A stretch of 64,000 bases of DNA, taken from Chlorobiota bacterium. GTDB lineage: Bacteria > Bacteroidota > Ignavibacteria > Kapaibacteriales > NICIL-2. This document shows positions 41,887 to 51,870 of this stretch, one piece after another (positions within the stretch are counted from its first letter, which is position 1; every line of letters starts with the position of its first letter). Location of the stretch: the NCBI GenBank assembly GCA_026415505.1, contig JAOAGY010000032.1, positions 1 through 64,000 on the forward strand, written 5' to 3'. The notes below the pieces were generated by a model. The model did no database searches and was not told where the DNA came from. It saw only the letters and a list, made by a program, of their open reading frames with translations. The position numbers were made by a program, and so were the translations under genes.

Positions 41887-42489
41887 ATGAACGACGATCG
41901 TGCAGTCCAGCGGCAGGAGCTGATCGGAGCGAACTTGCGTGCCTTGCGCTTGAAACACGGCATTACGCTCGACGATGCTGCACGGGCGGCAGGACTTTCG
42001 CTGTCACATCTGGCGAATGTCGAAAGCGGGCGGCGGTGCATCGGTGGAGAACAGCTTCGCCGAGTTCTCAATCTCTATGGCTATTCGTTAGCTGTATTCT
42101 TGTCCCACATCGAATCGTTTGTCGTCAACGATGGACGAGAGCACTATGAGCAAGCGACAGCATCACACGAACCGATACCGCTTGTCGGTCGTTCCGAGAG
42201 CGGTGCTCGACTTCTTTTGCTCGAACCTGTGTTGTCAGTCGATCGCCCAGCTTACATGTTGTTGATCCTGCCGCCTGGTAGCGAACTATGGCAACCTCAT
42301 ATTGTCCTTCCTTGCTGTTGTCGGGTGGGAGTCGCTCGTGGCGAGTTGCTGATCGAGACTCCACAACGGGAATACGTACTGGCTGAAAGTCAGTATCTGT
42401 CCATTGCTGCCTCGGTACCGCATCGGTTCCGCAACCACACGACTTCGGAGTCCCGTGCCTATATTTGGAGCGAAACGGCGTGTGTATAG
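41887..42489 (+). CDS. XRE-family HTH regulator with C-terminal cupin domain
   Basis: GANLRALRLKHGITLDDAARAAGLSLSHLANVESGRRC; ILPPGSELWQPHIV, SIAASVPHRFRNHT. Confidence 0.82.
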   Translation: MNDDRAVQRQELIGANLRALRLKHGITLDDAARAAGLSLSHLANVESGRRCIGGEQLRRVLNLYGYSLAVFLSHIESFVVNDGREHYEQATASHEPIPLVGRSESGARLLLLEPVLSVDRPAYMLLILPPGSELWQPHIVLPCCCRVGVARGELLIETPQREYVLAESQYLSIAASVPHRFRNHTTSESRAYIWSETACV

Positions 42490-42490
42490 C

Positions 42491-44353
42491 ATGAACGAAG
42501 AAAACCGGACAGTACTGCGCATTCTCTGTATCGAAGACAATCCGCTCGATCGTGAGTTGTTGCGGCGACAGCTCGATCGCGAACTCGGTTGGGACGATCT
42601 TCGCTTCGAGCTACACTTTGCAGGGACGCTCGGAGAAGCAATCATGTATGCGCGCAGCCAGGCAGTGGATGTCTGTGTCGTGGATTTGGTGTTGCCTGAC
42701 AGCCGCGGTGTCGAAACCCTTCATGCGATCCGGAGCGTTATGCCGAACGTTGCCGTCGTTGTCGTTACAGGGGATACCGATCTGTTGACCGTTCGGCAAT
42801 CGATGTATGCGAATGTACACGGCTACTTGGTCAAGGGAGAGTTTGCGTCGAGTGCTCTCGTTCGGACGGTGCTGGCGGCGTGGGAACGCTCGTTGTTGGA
42901 GCGACGACTTGCCGAGACGATGGATCAATTCCGTCGGTTGCAGGCGCAGTACCGTGCGCTGCTGGAGTTCTTGCCCGATGCGGTCATCATGACCGATGCG
43001 GAGGAACGAATTCTCTACCTGAACCCAGCGGCACAGGAACTGCTCGGTCGCAGTGCCGGGGAGCTTCTCGGACAAGTACTGCCACACACGTTCGGAGGAC
43101 ACAGCAGCGACGTCGTTATTCCTCATCGCGATGGTCGCCTTCGCTATGCGGTGTTGCGAACCGAGCGTGCTATCGTCGAAGGGCAACCCGTTGTGCTGTA
43201 CTTTCTCCATGACGTAACAGACCGTCGGGCTGTCGAGCTGGAACAGCGACAACGAGAGCGATCCGAACTGCTCGGTCTGCTCGCCAGCGGGATTGCACAC
43301 GATCTCAACAACCTGCTCTCACCGATCATGCTCGGAGTACAGACGCTCCTCCGATTGGACAGCGACGAACGTGTGCAGAAAGTCCTCATGATGATCGAGC
43401 AATCGGCAAAGCGTAGCGCCGAATTGATTCGCCAAGTGCTCAGCTACGCTCGCACGAACGACACCGATCTACAGGCTGTCCGACCCTACGACGTGGTCGA
43501 GGATGCTGTTCGATCTTTCCGTTCTTCGATCCCACCGACGATCGAGCTCAACGTGAGCGGTGGCGATCCATCGATACCTCCCATCTATGCCGATCGGCTG
43601 CAGCTCTTTCAGCTACTGCTCAATTTGCTCCGCAATGCACGCGAAGCGATCGGCAGTAGCGGAGGCTCCATCAGTGTCTCTGTGACGACGGCGAATCCCG
43701 ATGATCCGCGGCTAATGGGGAGAGGGATCGCTCAGACAAAGTATGTTGTTTTTCAAGTCAGCGACACGGGATGTGGTATTCCCGAACACATCCGTCCGCA
43801 TATCTTCGAGCCGTTCTTTACGACCAAACCCAAAGGAGAGGGAACCGGCTTGGGTCTTTACACCGTGTTGACGATCGTCAAGCGACACCGCGGCACAATT
43901 CACATCGACAGCGCTGTCGGACTCGGCACGACTGTGAGTGTCTTCCTTCCTCAAGTGGAAACGACTGCAAACAACGCACGAGCAGTGCTAATTGTGTCGC
44001 CGAGCGCGACTCTTCGCCAGTTGGTCGGTGCAACGCTCGGCGCAGTCGGCTTCGATATCGTTGAGGCGAGTTCGGTGTCGGAAGCGCTCGGTATGTTCAT
44101 CAATGCCGTCGGCAACATCGAGATTGTCGTCGCCGACGACGATCGTTTACTCGATGGCATCGAAAAAATCCGCACGATCAAAGAACTCAAGCCAGAGATC
44201 CGAATCGTCCTGCTCTGTAGCATGTTGGCGCAGCAATCCATTGCCGAATTGGAGAGCACTGTCATTGATCGCTTCGTCGCTAAACCGTTCACCGATCAGA
44301 TGCTGCTGGAGGCGGTCGGATCGTTGGTCGGTCACCATTGGAGCGAGCCGTAA
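42491..44353 (+). CDS. hybrid sensor histidine kinase (REC-PAS-HisKA-HATPase-degenerate REC)
   Basis: [72 protein letters not shown]-terminal REC-like fold. Confidence 0.88.
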   Translation: MNEENRTVLRILCIEDNPLDRELLRRQLDRELGWDDLRFELHFAGTLGEAIMYARSQAVDVCVVDLVLPDSRGVETLHAIRSVMPNVAVVVVTGDTDLLTVRQSMYANVHGYLVKGEFASSALVRTVLAAWERSLLERRLAETMDQFRRLQAQYRALLEFLPDAVIMTDAEERILYLNPAAQELLGRSAGELLGQVLPHTFGGHSSDVVIPHRDGRLRYAVLRTERAIVEGQPVVLYFLHDVTDRRAVELEQRQRERSELLGLLASGIAHDLNNLLSPIMLGVQTLLRLDSDERVQKVLMMIEQSAKRSAELIRQVLSYARTNDTDLQAVRPYDVVEDAVRSFRSSIPPTIELNVSGGDPSIPPIYADRLQLFQLLLNLLRNAREAIGSSGGSISVSVTTANPDDPRLMGRGIAQTKYVVFQVSDTGCGIPEHIRPHIFEPFFTTKPKGEGTGLGLYTVLTIVKRHRGTIHIDSAVGLGTTVSVFLPQVETTANNARAVLIVSPSATLRQLVGATLGAVGFDIVEASSVSEALGMFINAVGNIEIVVADDDRLLDGIEKIRTIKELKPEIRIVLLCSMLAQQSIAELESTVIDRFVAKPFTDQMLLEAVGSLVGHHWSEP

Positions 44354-44358
44354 CTTTG
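44351..44358 (+). promoter_or_regulatory. putative -7 box (TAACTTTG) for pruA
   Basis: TAnnTTTG about 30 nt upstream of ATG 44389. Confidence 0.45.
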
Positions 44359-44388
44359 TATTACGTACAACAAGCATTTCACCACGCA

Positions 44389-45936
44389 ATGAAAGAATTC
44401 CGCAACGAACCAGTTCTCGATTTCGCCGATCTGGGCAACATTCGCAAGCAACGAGCCGCCATTGATGCGGTGCGCAAAAAGTTCAACAAGGAATACCCGA
44501 ACATCATAGGTGGCAAGAAGGTGTATTCCGAGGAGAAGACGATCTCTCGCAATCCTGCTCGTCCGAACGAGGTTGTCGGTATTTTTCAGAAAAGTGGGAC
44601 CGAACACGCCGAGCGCGCGATTGCGGCTGCACTCAAAGCGTTCGAGACGTGGAAGCTCGTACCGGCGAAACAGCGAGCTCAGTATTTGTTCAAGGCGGCA
44701 CGCGAAATACGACGGCGTCGCTTCGAGATCAATGCGTGGATGATAAGCGAAGTGGGCAAGAACTATGCCGAAGCCGATGCCGATACGTGCGAGGCGATCG
44801 ACTTTCTCGAATTCTACGGACGAGAAATGCTGCGATATGCAGAACAGCAACCGGTTACGCCGGTTCCTGGTGAAGCCAACGAGCTGTTCTACATCCCGCT
44901 GGGCGTCGGTGTGATTTTGCCGCCGTGGAATTTCCCTTTCGCCATCCTTGTCGGTATGACCAGCGCTGCAATCGTGACGGGCAATACCGTCGTACTCAAA
45001 CCATCGAGTGATTCGCCGATGATGGGCTGGTTGTTTGCCGACATCATGCGCTCGGTTGGATTGCCGAGTGGCGTCCTCAACTTTCTGGTTGCCAGCGGTG
45101 CCGAAACCGGAGACTATCTGGTGGCTCACCCGAAGACGCGCTTTATTGCCTTTACTGGTTCGATGGAAGTCGGCTTGCACATCAACGAATTAGCGGCAAA
45201 GCCACAGCCGGGACAAATCTGGATCAAACGCGTTATTGCCGAGATGGGTGGCAAAGACGCAATCATCGTTGACAGTGAAGCCGATCTGGATGAAGCTGTC
45301 AAGGGGGTGGTTGTTTCGGCGTTCGGATTTCAGGGACAAAAATGTTCAGCCTGTTCGCGTGCGATCGTTGACAGAGCGGTGTACAAAGAATTCGTCGCTA
45401 AGCTCCGCGAGGCGGTCGCGGCATTACGTGTCGGTCCGCCGGAAGACAACTTCCCTGTAGGTCCTGTCGTCAGCCAGCGTCAGATGAACACGGTGTTACG
45501 CTACATCGAGATCGGCAAAAGCGAAGGGAAATTGCTCACCGGCGGAAACGCTATCGCCGACGACAGTGGGGGGTACTACATCGAGCCGACAGTCTTCGTT
45601 GATGTCAAGCCGAACGCACGGATTGCGCAAGAGGAAATCTTCGGTCCTGTATTGTCGGTGATCAAAGCGCGCGATTTCGACGATGCTCTTCGCATCGCCA
45701 ATGGCACGATCTATGGGCTTACCGGTTCGGTCTATTCGCGCAACAGGAAAAAGCTCGATCGTGCACGGATTGAATTCCACGTCGGTAATCTCTATTTCAA
45801 CCGCAAGTGTACCGGAGCACTCGTCGGTGGTCATCCCTTCGGTGGGTTCAACATGAGCGGTACTGACTCGAAAGCGGGCGGTCGCGATTACTTGTTACTC
45901 TTCCTGCAAGCGAAAAGCGTTTCGCGTAAGCTCTAA
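44389..45936 (+). CDS. pruA: L-glutamate gamma-semialdehyde dehydrogenase
   Basis: NEPVLDFADLGNIRKQRAAIDAVRKKFNKEYPNIIGGKKV; GFQGQKCSACSRAIV; GGHPFGGFNMSGTDSKAGGRDYLLLFLQAK. Confidence 0.92.
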   Translation: MKEFRNEPVLDFADLGNIRKQRAAIDAVRKKFNKEYPNIIGGKKVYSEEKTISRNPARPNEVVGIFQKSGTEHAERAIAAALKAFETWKLVPAKQRAQYLFKAAREIRRRRFEINAWMISEVGKNYAEADADTCEAIDFLEFYGREMLRYAEQQPVTPVPGEANELFYIPLGVGVILPPWNFPFAILVGMTSAAIVTGNTVVLKPSSDSPMMGWLFADIMRSVGLPSGVLNFLVASGAETGDYLVAHPKTRFIAFTGSMEVGLHINELAAKPQPGQIWIKRVIAEMGGKDAIIVDSEADLDEAVKGVVVSAFGFQGQKCSACSRAIVDRAVYKEFVAKLREAVAALRVGPPEDNFPVGPVVSQRQMNTVLRYIEIGKSEGKLLTGGNAIADDSGGYYIEPTVFVDVKPNARIAQEEIFGPVLSVIKARDFDDALRIANGTIYGLTGSVYSRNRKKLDRARIEFHVGNLYFNRKCTGALVGGHPFGGFNMSGTDSKAGGRDYLLLFLQAKSVSRKL

Positions 45937-45946
45937 GGCAGTGGTA

Positions 45947-46696
45947 CTACAAATTCGACGCTACCCACAATCGAACGACCGTCTGCGTTGGAACTCGGCT
46001 TCCAGGCGCCGGTTCTTGCCGCAGCACGGTGCCGGGCGCAAATGTCTCGTCATACTGCATGATCACTTCGCCCAACTGGAGATTAGCCTGCAGGAGCATG
46101 CTCTCGGCATCGTTGCGAGAGCGGTAAATCAGGTTCGGTACAATGGTGGTGCTTGTCGAATCATGGCAGATCGTCAGCTCGACAGTCGTGCCCGTTCGGA
46201 CAGCGACGGTCGCTGCAGGAATTTGTGCGACCACTTGGCCGCTGTTACTCATCGAATCGCAGGCAACTGTCTGAACGCGCCCGAGCTGCAATCCCGCTCT
46301 GAGCAGCTCCAGTTGAGCTTGGCGCAGTGGCATGCCGTACAACGATGGGACGCGAACGACTTCGTAACCGCGGCTGACGACCAAATACACTCGCCGACCT
46401 TGACGGATAGTCGCGCCGGCGTAGGGGGATTGGAGAATAATCCGACCTGCCGGCTGACTCGAATCGAATTGTTGCTGTATGTCCTGAATCCGCAGCCCAC
46501 GTTGTTGCAACAGTGCTACTGCTTGTTCCTGCGGCATTCCGACGACCGATGGCATGGTAATCGTTCCTCGGCTATGAACGATCCAAGGAATGACGATCTG
46601 ATCGAGTGCGATGCTGACAACAATCACAATGACGATTGTCAATGCGACCCGAAGTCGCCTACGACTTTTGAAGACGAAGTGAAGCGGCGATGCCAT
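45947..46696 (-). CDS. membrane-anchored PASTA domain protein
   Basis: One TM then three PASTA-like repeats (MPSVVGMPQEQAVALLQQRGLRI..., VPSLYGMPLRQAQLELLRAGLQLG..., VPNLIYRSRNDAESMLLQANLQLG...); no kinase domain. Confidence 0.88.
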   Translation of the reverse strand: MASPLHFVFKSRRRLRVALTIVIVIVVSIALDQIVIPWIVHSRGTITMPSVVGMPQEQAVALLQQRGLRIQDIQQQFDSSQPAGRIILQSPYAGATIRQGRRVYLVVSRGYEVVRVPSLYGMPLRQAQLELLRAGLQLGRVQTVACDSMSNSGQVVAQIPAATVAVRTGTTVELTICHDSTSTTIVPNLIYRSRNDAESMLLQANLQLGEVIMQYDETFAPGTVLRQEPAPGSRVPTQTVVRLWVASNL

Positions 46697-46723
46697 AGTT
46701 CCGACACAATTCGATGACGACTG

Positions 46724-46731
46724 CAAACATA
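46724..46731 (-). promoter_or_regulatory. putative -7 box (TATGTTTG) for the PASTA gene
   Basis: Minus-strand TAnnTTTG 27 nt upstream of ATG 46696. Confidence 0.45.
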
Positions 46732-46744
46732 CCGTACACGCGCA

Positions 46745-47101
46745 ATGCCTGAGGCACGCGAGTACTTTATCGTTGCGATCTCGGTATCAACTGTACTCAT
46801 ACTGGCTCTGTGCGCTGCCGTTGCGTTCATACGCTCGAGTGCGGGGCACTGGGAGTTCAGAACTGCTACTGCTGGCGCAGCGGTAGCCGCTCTGGTCGTC
46901 GGCTATTGGCTGCTGCTCTACAAAGCATTGCCGCTGGGGTGGGGACGCAATAGCGGCAGACGTTCGAACGTAGCAAACGGCATTGCATCAGCGGCAGGTA
47001 TCGTCGTCCCCGCGTGGCTGTTAGCCAGTGTGCCGCTACGAATCGGCGCACCACCGGAAGTTACTGTCATCACTCTGCGGAAATCGAATGCAACACGATG
47101 A
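46745..47101 (+). CDS. hypothetical membrane protein
   Basis: Three TM segments; divergent from the PASTA gene, overlaps the nrnA start. Confidence 0.5.
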   Translation: MPEAREYFIVAISVSTVLILALCAAVAFIRSSAGHWEFRTATAGAAVAALVVGYWLLLYKALPLGWGRNSGRRSNVANGIASAAGIVVPAWLLASVPLRIGAPPEVTVITLRKSNATR

Positions 47102-48119
47102 GTTCCGACATTATGCAGAATCGGCTCGCAAAATAGCACGCCTACTCGAGAGCAGCGATTCCATCGTCATCACTACCCACGTCCGTCCAGATGGCGATGC
47201 CGTCGGCTCGATGCTCGGTTTGAGCAATGCCTTGCGGATGCTCGGCAAGTCGCCGCGTTCAATCGTTTCATCGCCTGTGCCAGCGTTCCTGCGTTTTCTG
47301 CCGCACTGCGATACGATAGAGCAGTACAACCCGCTCTCCCACGATGGCGTAATCGCAACAGCAGATATCATCGTGTGCGTGGATTTCAACCATCTTTCAC
47401 GCATCGAATCTATGGAGCCGATCGTTGCTTCCTCGACTGCTCGACGCGTTCTGATCGATCATCACCTCGACCCGGAAGATGGCTTCGCTGCTGCATTGCA
47501 CGATACCGAGGTAGCTTCGACTGCCGAGCTTGTTTTCGCTCTTTTAGCGCTCGAATATCCAGCAACTGTAGACGGAGATGTCGCTATTCCACTTTACGTG
47601 GGCATTGTCACCGATACCGGGAGTTTCCGTTTTCCACGTGTTACGTCACGTACTCACCGGATAGTGGCAGCGTTGCTCGATCGCGGCGTTGATCCCCCAG
47701 CGATTCACCAAGCGCTCTTCGACACGAACACACCTGCACGCATGCGTTTGCTCGGCGAAGTACTTCGTTCGCTCGATGTCGTCTGCGATGGTCGTTGTGC
47801 GATATTGACAGTGACGCGAAGTGCTCTGCAAGCCGTAAATGCAACAATGGACGATACCGAAGGATTCGTTCAGCATACCCTCACGATCGAGGGTGTGCAA
47901 ATCGGCGTGTTCTTGAGCGAAATGTTCGAGCGCGATGCAGTGAAAATCTCGATGCGTTCGAAAGGCAATGCCGATGTGCGTCTGATTGCTGAACGATTCG
48001 GTGGCGGTGGGCATCTCAATGCTGCGGGTGCTATCGCCGAAGGAATGACGATCGAGCAGGTCAAAGCACAAATCATCGTGCTTGCTACTGAGCTCCTGAG
48101 CGCTCGGCGTAACGATTGA
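47088..48119 (+). CDS. nrnA: DHH/DHHA1 family phosphoesterase (NrnA-like oligoribonuclease)
   Basis: SIVITTHVRPDGDAVGSMLGLSNALRMLGK, VLIDHHLDPEDGF, ERFGGGGHLNAAGAI. Confidence 0.92.
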   Translation: MQHDEFRHYAESARKIARLLESSDSIVITTHVRPDGDAVGSMLGLSNALRMLGKSPRSIVSSPVPAFLRFLPHCDTIEQYNPLSHDGVIATADIIVCVDFNHLSRIESMEPIVASSTARRVLIDHHLDPEDGFAAALHDTEVASTAELVFALLALEYPATVDGDVAIPLYVGIVTDTGSFRFPRVTSRTHRIVAALLDRGVDPPAIHQALFDTNTPARMRLLGEVLRSLDVVCDGRCAILTVTRSALQAVNATMDDTEGFVQHTLTIEGVQIGVFLSEMFERDAVKISMRSKGNADVRLIAERFGGGGHLNAAGAIAEGMTIEQVKAQIIVLATELLSARRND

Positions 48120-48897
48120 AAGTCTCGGAATCAAGAAACGCTTTGCGCGCATGATCGGGAAGAAACATCGCCAACGTATAGCGCGTCAACACCGGTACCG
48201 AGCCACGAGCGATCAGCTTCGCAGCTTCGAGCTGGAGCATATCCAACTGGCGAGTTCGATCGAGCAACGCTTGCAACTGCTGTGCAATCGGGAGCCACAC
48301 GAAATTCGACGTGACCAATCCCCAGAGTGTCGCGCTGAATGCAAAGCCAATTCGATGGAGGAGTGCCGTTGGGGTATCTCCGCTGTGTCCCAGTGCTGAC
48401 GCCAGACCGATCACTGTGCCGATGATGCCCATCGTTGGTGCATATCCTGCAAGGCGACGGAAGAAGCCGATCGCTCGTTCGAACGATGCACGTTGTGACG
48501 CCAACAGTTTCTCGGACAGTTGCGCAATCGTATCGGCATCGAAACCATCGGCGCACAACTGCGCAATCGCAGCGGCAGACGAACAAGGCGCACGCGCAAT
48601 CATCGTACCGAGAGCGGTGATGCCGTCCCGTCGCCAACGAAGATTCAGCTCCAACCACCATTGTGCCACATGCACCGCATCGGGTGTTTTTTGCCACAGC
48701 AACCGGACACGAGACAGTGCCTCGATGGTATCAGCCGACGGTGTACCCGCAACGGTTGCGATGATCGAGCCGATAACGACGATTGCTATCGCGTCGAGAT
48801 TCCCAATGAACGCGAATGTTCCTGTTGCAACCACCGCGACGGCAACGACGAAGATTATCCCCACAGCGAAGGGAGTAAGCGTGCCCAGTTGCTTCAT
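48085..48897 (-). CDS. motA: MotA-like flagellar stator protein
   Basis: YAPTMGIIGTVIGLASAL, ATLWGLVTSNFVWLPIAQQL, RRDGITAL; overlaps the flgL stop (ATGA). Confidence 0.8.
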   Translation of the reverse strand: MKQLGTLTPFAVGIIFVVAVAVVATGTFAFIGNLDAIAIVVIGSIIATVAGTPSADTIEALSRVRLLWQKTPDAVHVAQWWLELNLRWRRDGITALGTMIARAPCSSAAAIAQLCADGFDADTIAQLSEKLLASQRASFERAIGFFRRLAGYAPTMGIIGTVIGLASALGHSGDTPTALLHRIGFAFSATLWGLVTSNFVWLPIAQQLQALLDRTRQLDMLQLEAAKLIARGSVPVLTRYTLAMFLPDHARKAFLDSETFNRYAERSGAQ

Positions 48898-49889
48898 TGC
48901 AGGAAATCGAAGAGCGAAATGCTGAGCAGTTTTGCTCCCACTTTGAGGCTGTATTCGTAGGCGATCTGATCGCGTTGGAGCTGCATCGTTGCTTCAGCGA
49001 CGTCGGTATCGCTGAGTTGCGAAAGAAAATCACGCTGCCGGGTGATGTCTTCGGCGAGCTGGTCATGTTGGCGTGTCATTCGTTCGGTGCGAATGCCGAC
49101 ATCGGCTGCTGCTTGGTTCACCACAGTCGTTGCATCGGCAATTTGTTTGACCAGCGCAGCGACAGCGTCGAGCTGCTCAGGCGTAGGATGTTGACCGTCG
49201 CCGCGAGGTGTGCCGTCGGCATTGAAGGCGAGAGTGTTGTACAAGGCAATCAGCGTATCGAAGACGGCAGTCCCACCGCTGCCGAAAACTTTGTCGGCAG
49301 TCGTCGAAACCTGCTCGGTGGATGCGTCGCCGGTTTGGACGTATCGAGGCTCGGTGTTCCCCTTGAAGCGCACCTGCAATCCAGAAGGGTTCGTAGGAGT
49401 CGGTGCGGTGGTAACCAATTCGTATGGTGTCGAGTCCTTCTCTGGTGGTGTCGTTGTCAGTGCAGAGGCAGTGTTTTTCGTACCTGCGAAGACGAAGATG
49501 TCACCGTGAGTCGCATTAGCAGACGCGATCACATCGCGAATCTTCGAGAGGACATTCTGCGCGAACACCGACCACTTGTCTTGATTGGCGATTTGGAGCG
49601 CATCGGTTCCGAGTGTGCGCACATCTGCCAGTGTTGTCCCGATCGCGTCGAGTGCCGTACTGGTTGTCTCTTGCTCGGCGAGCGCGCCGTCGAGCGTGTC
49701 CGAATAGCGTTGCATGCGTGATATAGTGCTGCGAAACGATGCGATATCCGCCATATCGGTGGGTGCGTCCGAAAGGTGCAGTATGCGTTGTCCTGTCGCC
49801 AGGCGCATCTGTTGTGCTGCTTGGCGAGCAGTAAGCTCGGTGAGCGTCGATTGAATCGAGCTACTGAGTGATTGCAAAGTCACACGCAT
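48894..49889 (-). CDS. flgL: flagellar hook-associated protein 3 (FlgL)
   Basis: MRVTLQSLSSSIQSTLTELTARQAAQQMRLATGQRILHLSDAPTDMADIASFRSTI; flagellin-like ends. Confidence 0.88.
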   Translation of the reverse strand: MRVTLQSLSSSIQSTLTELTARQAAQQMRLATGQRILHLSDAPTDMADIASFRSTISRMQRYSDTLDGALAEQETTSTALDAIGTTLADVRTLGTDALQIANQDKWSVFAQNVLSKIRDVIASANATHGDIFVFAGTKNTASALTTTPPEKDSTPYELVTTAPTPTNPSGLQVRFKGNTEPRYVQTGDASTEQVSTTADKVFGSGGTAVFDTLIALYNTLAFNADGTPRGDGQHPTPEQLDAVAALVKQIADATTVVNQAAADVGIRTERMTRQHDQLAEDITRQRDFLSQLSDTDVAEATMQLQRDQIAYEYSLKVGAKLLSISLFDFLQ

Positions 49890-49900
49890 AGCGTCTCCGG

Positions 49901-51340
49901 TTATCGTCCGAGATTGATTACTGTCGCGAGCATGTCGGATGTTGCAGTAACGATGCGAGCTGCCGCCTCGAACGAGCGTTGATATGTGATGAGATTGGTC
50001 GCCTCTTCGTCGAGGTTGACGCCACTGAGCGATTCACGCTCCGAGTTGACCTGCTCTAAGATCGTTTTTGCTGCCGAGAGCCGATCGTTTGTGCTCGCTC
50101 CCATTTGTGCCAATCGCGATGCGATCGAGCCGTAGTAACCTTCGGGAGTCATCGAGTCGAGGAAGGTGCCGTCGGTAGCCAGCGCGGCAATGGCTGTGAT
50201 GATGTCGCTGTTGCCCGGTGTGTTCGGTGTCGCCGATGTCGGGACCGCAGCAGGGTCGGTCACAAGGAGAGAATTGATGCTGATCGTGGATGCTGTTATC
50301 GTGCTCCCCGACGATGGAACGAAAATCGCGCGTGCCGGCGGAGTCGGACCCGTATCGTTCAAGCCATAGCCACCCGCAGCAATTGCATTGACGCGATCGG
50401 CAAAGGTTCGCGCGAGTCGGTCCAATTCGCGTGCGATCGAAAAACCGCTGCTCGTTGTCAGCGGATTGAGCGTGATGTTGTAGTGTTCTGCCAGCGATGC
50501 CAGCTCGCCGCTACGAGGCACGAGTGAACCGACTGTTGTGCCGTCGGGCTTCTCAACGGAGAATGCAAGAGTCGTTTCTCCGGTAGCACTATCGAGATTT
50601 TTCTGCACGCGGAGGGAAAGTGCTGTATCGAGAGACACAAGAACCATCCCGTTGCTTGAGACAGTGAGGCTTCCGCTGTCGTCGCGGGCAGCAGTGACGT
50701 CGAGATACTTCGACAATTCCTGCAATGCCTGGGTTTGTTCATCGGTCAGTGAGGGTGCAGTCTGCCCGCTTGCATTGCCACTGCCAGCGATGCGCCGGTT
50801 CAGGCTTGCGATCGTGGAAAGCAGTTGGTTGACGCGCTCGACGTCTTGCGTCGTTCGAACAAATGTACTTGAGCGGATGTCCTCGATAGCGAGGCTGCTG
50901 CGGTTGAATTGTGCTGCAAGGTCCGATGCTCGCGCGACGAACAATTGCCGGTCAGATAACCTCGAAGGATTCGCTGCAAGTTGACTGGCTGCGTCGAAAA
51001 ATCGCTGCATCGCTGTCTGCAGCGTTTGATCTCCGGGTTCGCCGAGTGCTTGTTCGATCTGAGCCAGGATCGTTGCATCTTGCTGGTAGCGATTCTGCGC
51101 TGCTGTGTAGGTACGCCAGTCACGCTCGATCAACGAATCTCGAAACTGACGAATACCAGCGGTGAGTACACCCATTCCGATCATCGTTCCGCCGAGGGAT
51201 ACTGTCTCTCCCGGACGAAGCATCAACGCTTGCCGTGAATAGCCAGCTGTGTTGACGTTGGCGATGTTGTTGGAAGTGACATCCAATCCGCGCTGGCTCG
51301 CCAGGAGGGCACGTTTGCCGATTTCGAGCGATGGGATCAT
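49901..51340 (-). CDS. flgK: flagellar hook-associated protein 1 (FlgK)
   Basis: MIPSLEIGKRALLASQRGLDVTSNNIANVNTAGYSRQ; C-term SGVNLDEEATNLITYQRSFEAAARIVTATSDMLATVINLGR. Confidence 0.95.
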   Translation of the reverse strand: MIPSLEIGKRALLASQRGLDVTSNNIANVNTAGYSRQALMLRPGETVSLGGTMIGMGVLTAGIRQFRDSLIERDWRTYTAAQNRYQQDATILAQIEQALGEPGDQTLQTAMQRFFDAASQLAANPSRLSDRQLFVARASDLAAQFNRSSLAIEDIRSSTFVRTTQDVERVNQLLSTIASLNRRIAGSGNASGQTAPSLTDEQTQALQELSKYLDVTAARDDSGSLTVSSNGMVLVSLDTALSLRVQKNLDSATGETTLAFSVEKPDGTTVGSLVPRSGELASLAEHYNITLNPLTTSSGFSIARELDRLARTFADRVNAIAAGGYGLNDTGPTPPARAIFVPSSGSTITASTISINSLLVTDPAAVPTSATPNTPGNSDIITAIAALATDGTFLDSMTPEGYYGSIASRLAQMGASTNDRLSAAKTILEQVNSERESLSGVNLDEEATNLITYQRSFEAAARIVTATSDMLATVINLGR

Positions 51341-51351
51341 GGCGCACACCT

Positions 51352-51852
51352 TTAGAGCGATGTGTTGATAGCGTGAAGTCCCTGTTCGCGCACGAACGAT
51401 AGCGTCGTTGCGATGCTGTTCTTGCCTCTCAATGCGAGCATGCGATTGATGCCGTTAGCCAGCTGCAACTGCCAGAGACGAGTGCGGAGAGAGTCTGCAA
51501 GCGTTTCGAGTGTGTCACGCGTGTCGGAAGGAAGCTGCTGGCAGATTTCTGACAGTGTAAGTTGGCGCGCTCGGTCCGCAGAGATGCCGAGCAACGTTGC
51601 AAGCAGTGCGATGCGCTGCTCTTCCATCCGACCGACTTGTTCGATGAGCGATTCCTGCTCCCGTGTCGAACGCTCGATACCGGAAGTGTCGAAGTGGACC
51701 AAGCACTCTTGCAAACGATGGGCGAGGGCGAGCATGGCTTCGATCGCTGCTGCTTGGCGATGCAGCAACTCGATCAATTCGTTCGTGACATCGGCACGGC
51801 AATCCATTGCGCAAGTTCCGATGGTGAGGATATCCGTCCAAAGTATCGGCAT
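51352..51852 (-). CDS. flgN: FlgN-like flagellar export chaperone
   Basis: Helical protein of FlgN length between flgJ and flgK; position-based. Confidence 0.6.
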   Translation of the reverse strand: MPILWTDILTIGTCAMDCRADVTNELIELLHRQAAAIEAMLALAHRLQECLVHFDTSGIERSTREQESLIEQVGRMEEQRIALLATLLGISADRARQLTLSEICQQLPSDTRDTLETLADSLRTRLWQLQLANGINRMLALRGKNSIATTLSFVREQGLHAINTSL

Positions 51853-51870
51853 TCACTGAGAAAACTGAAA

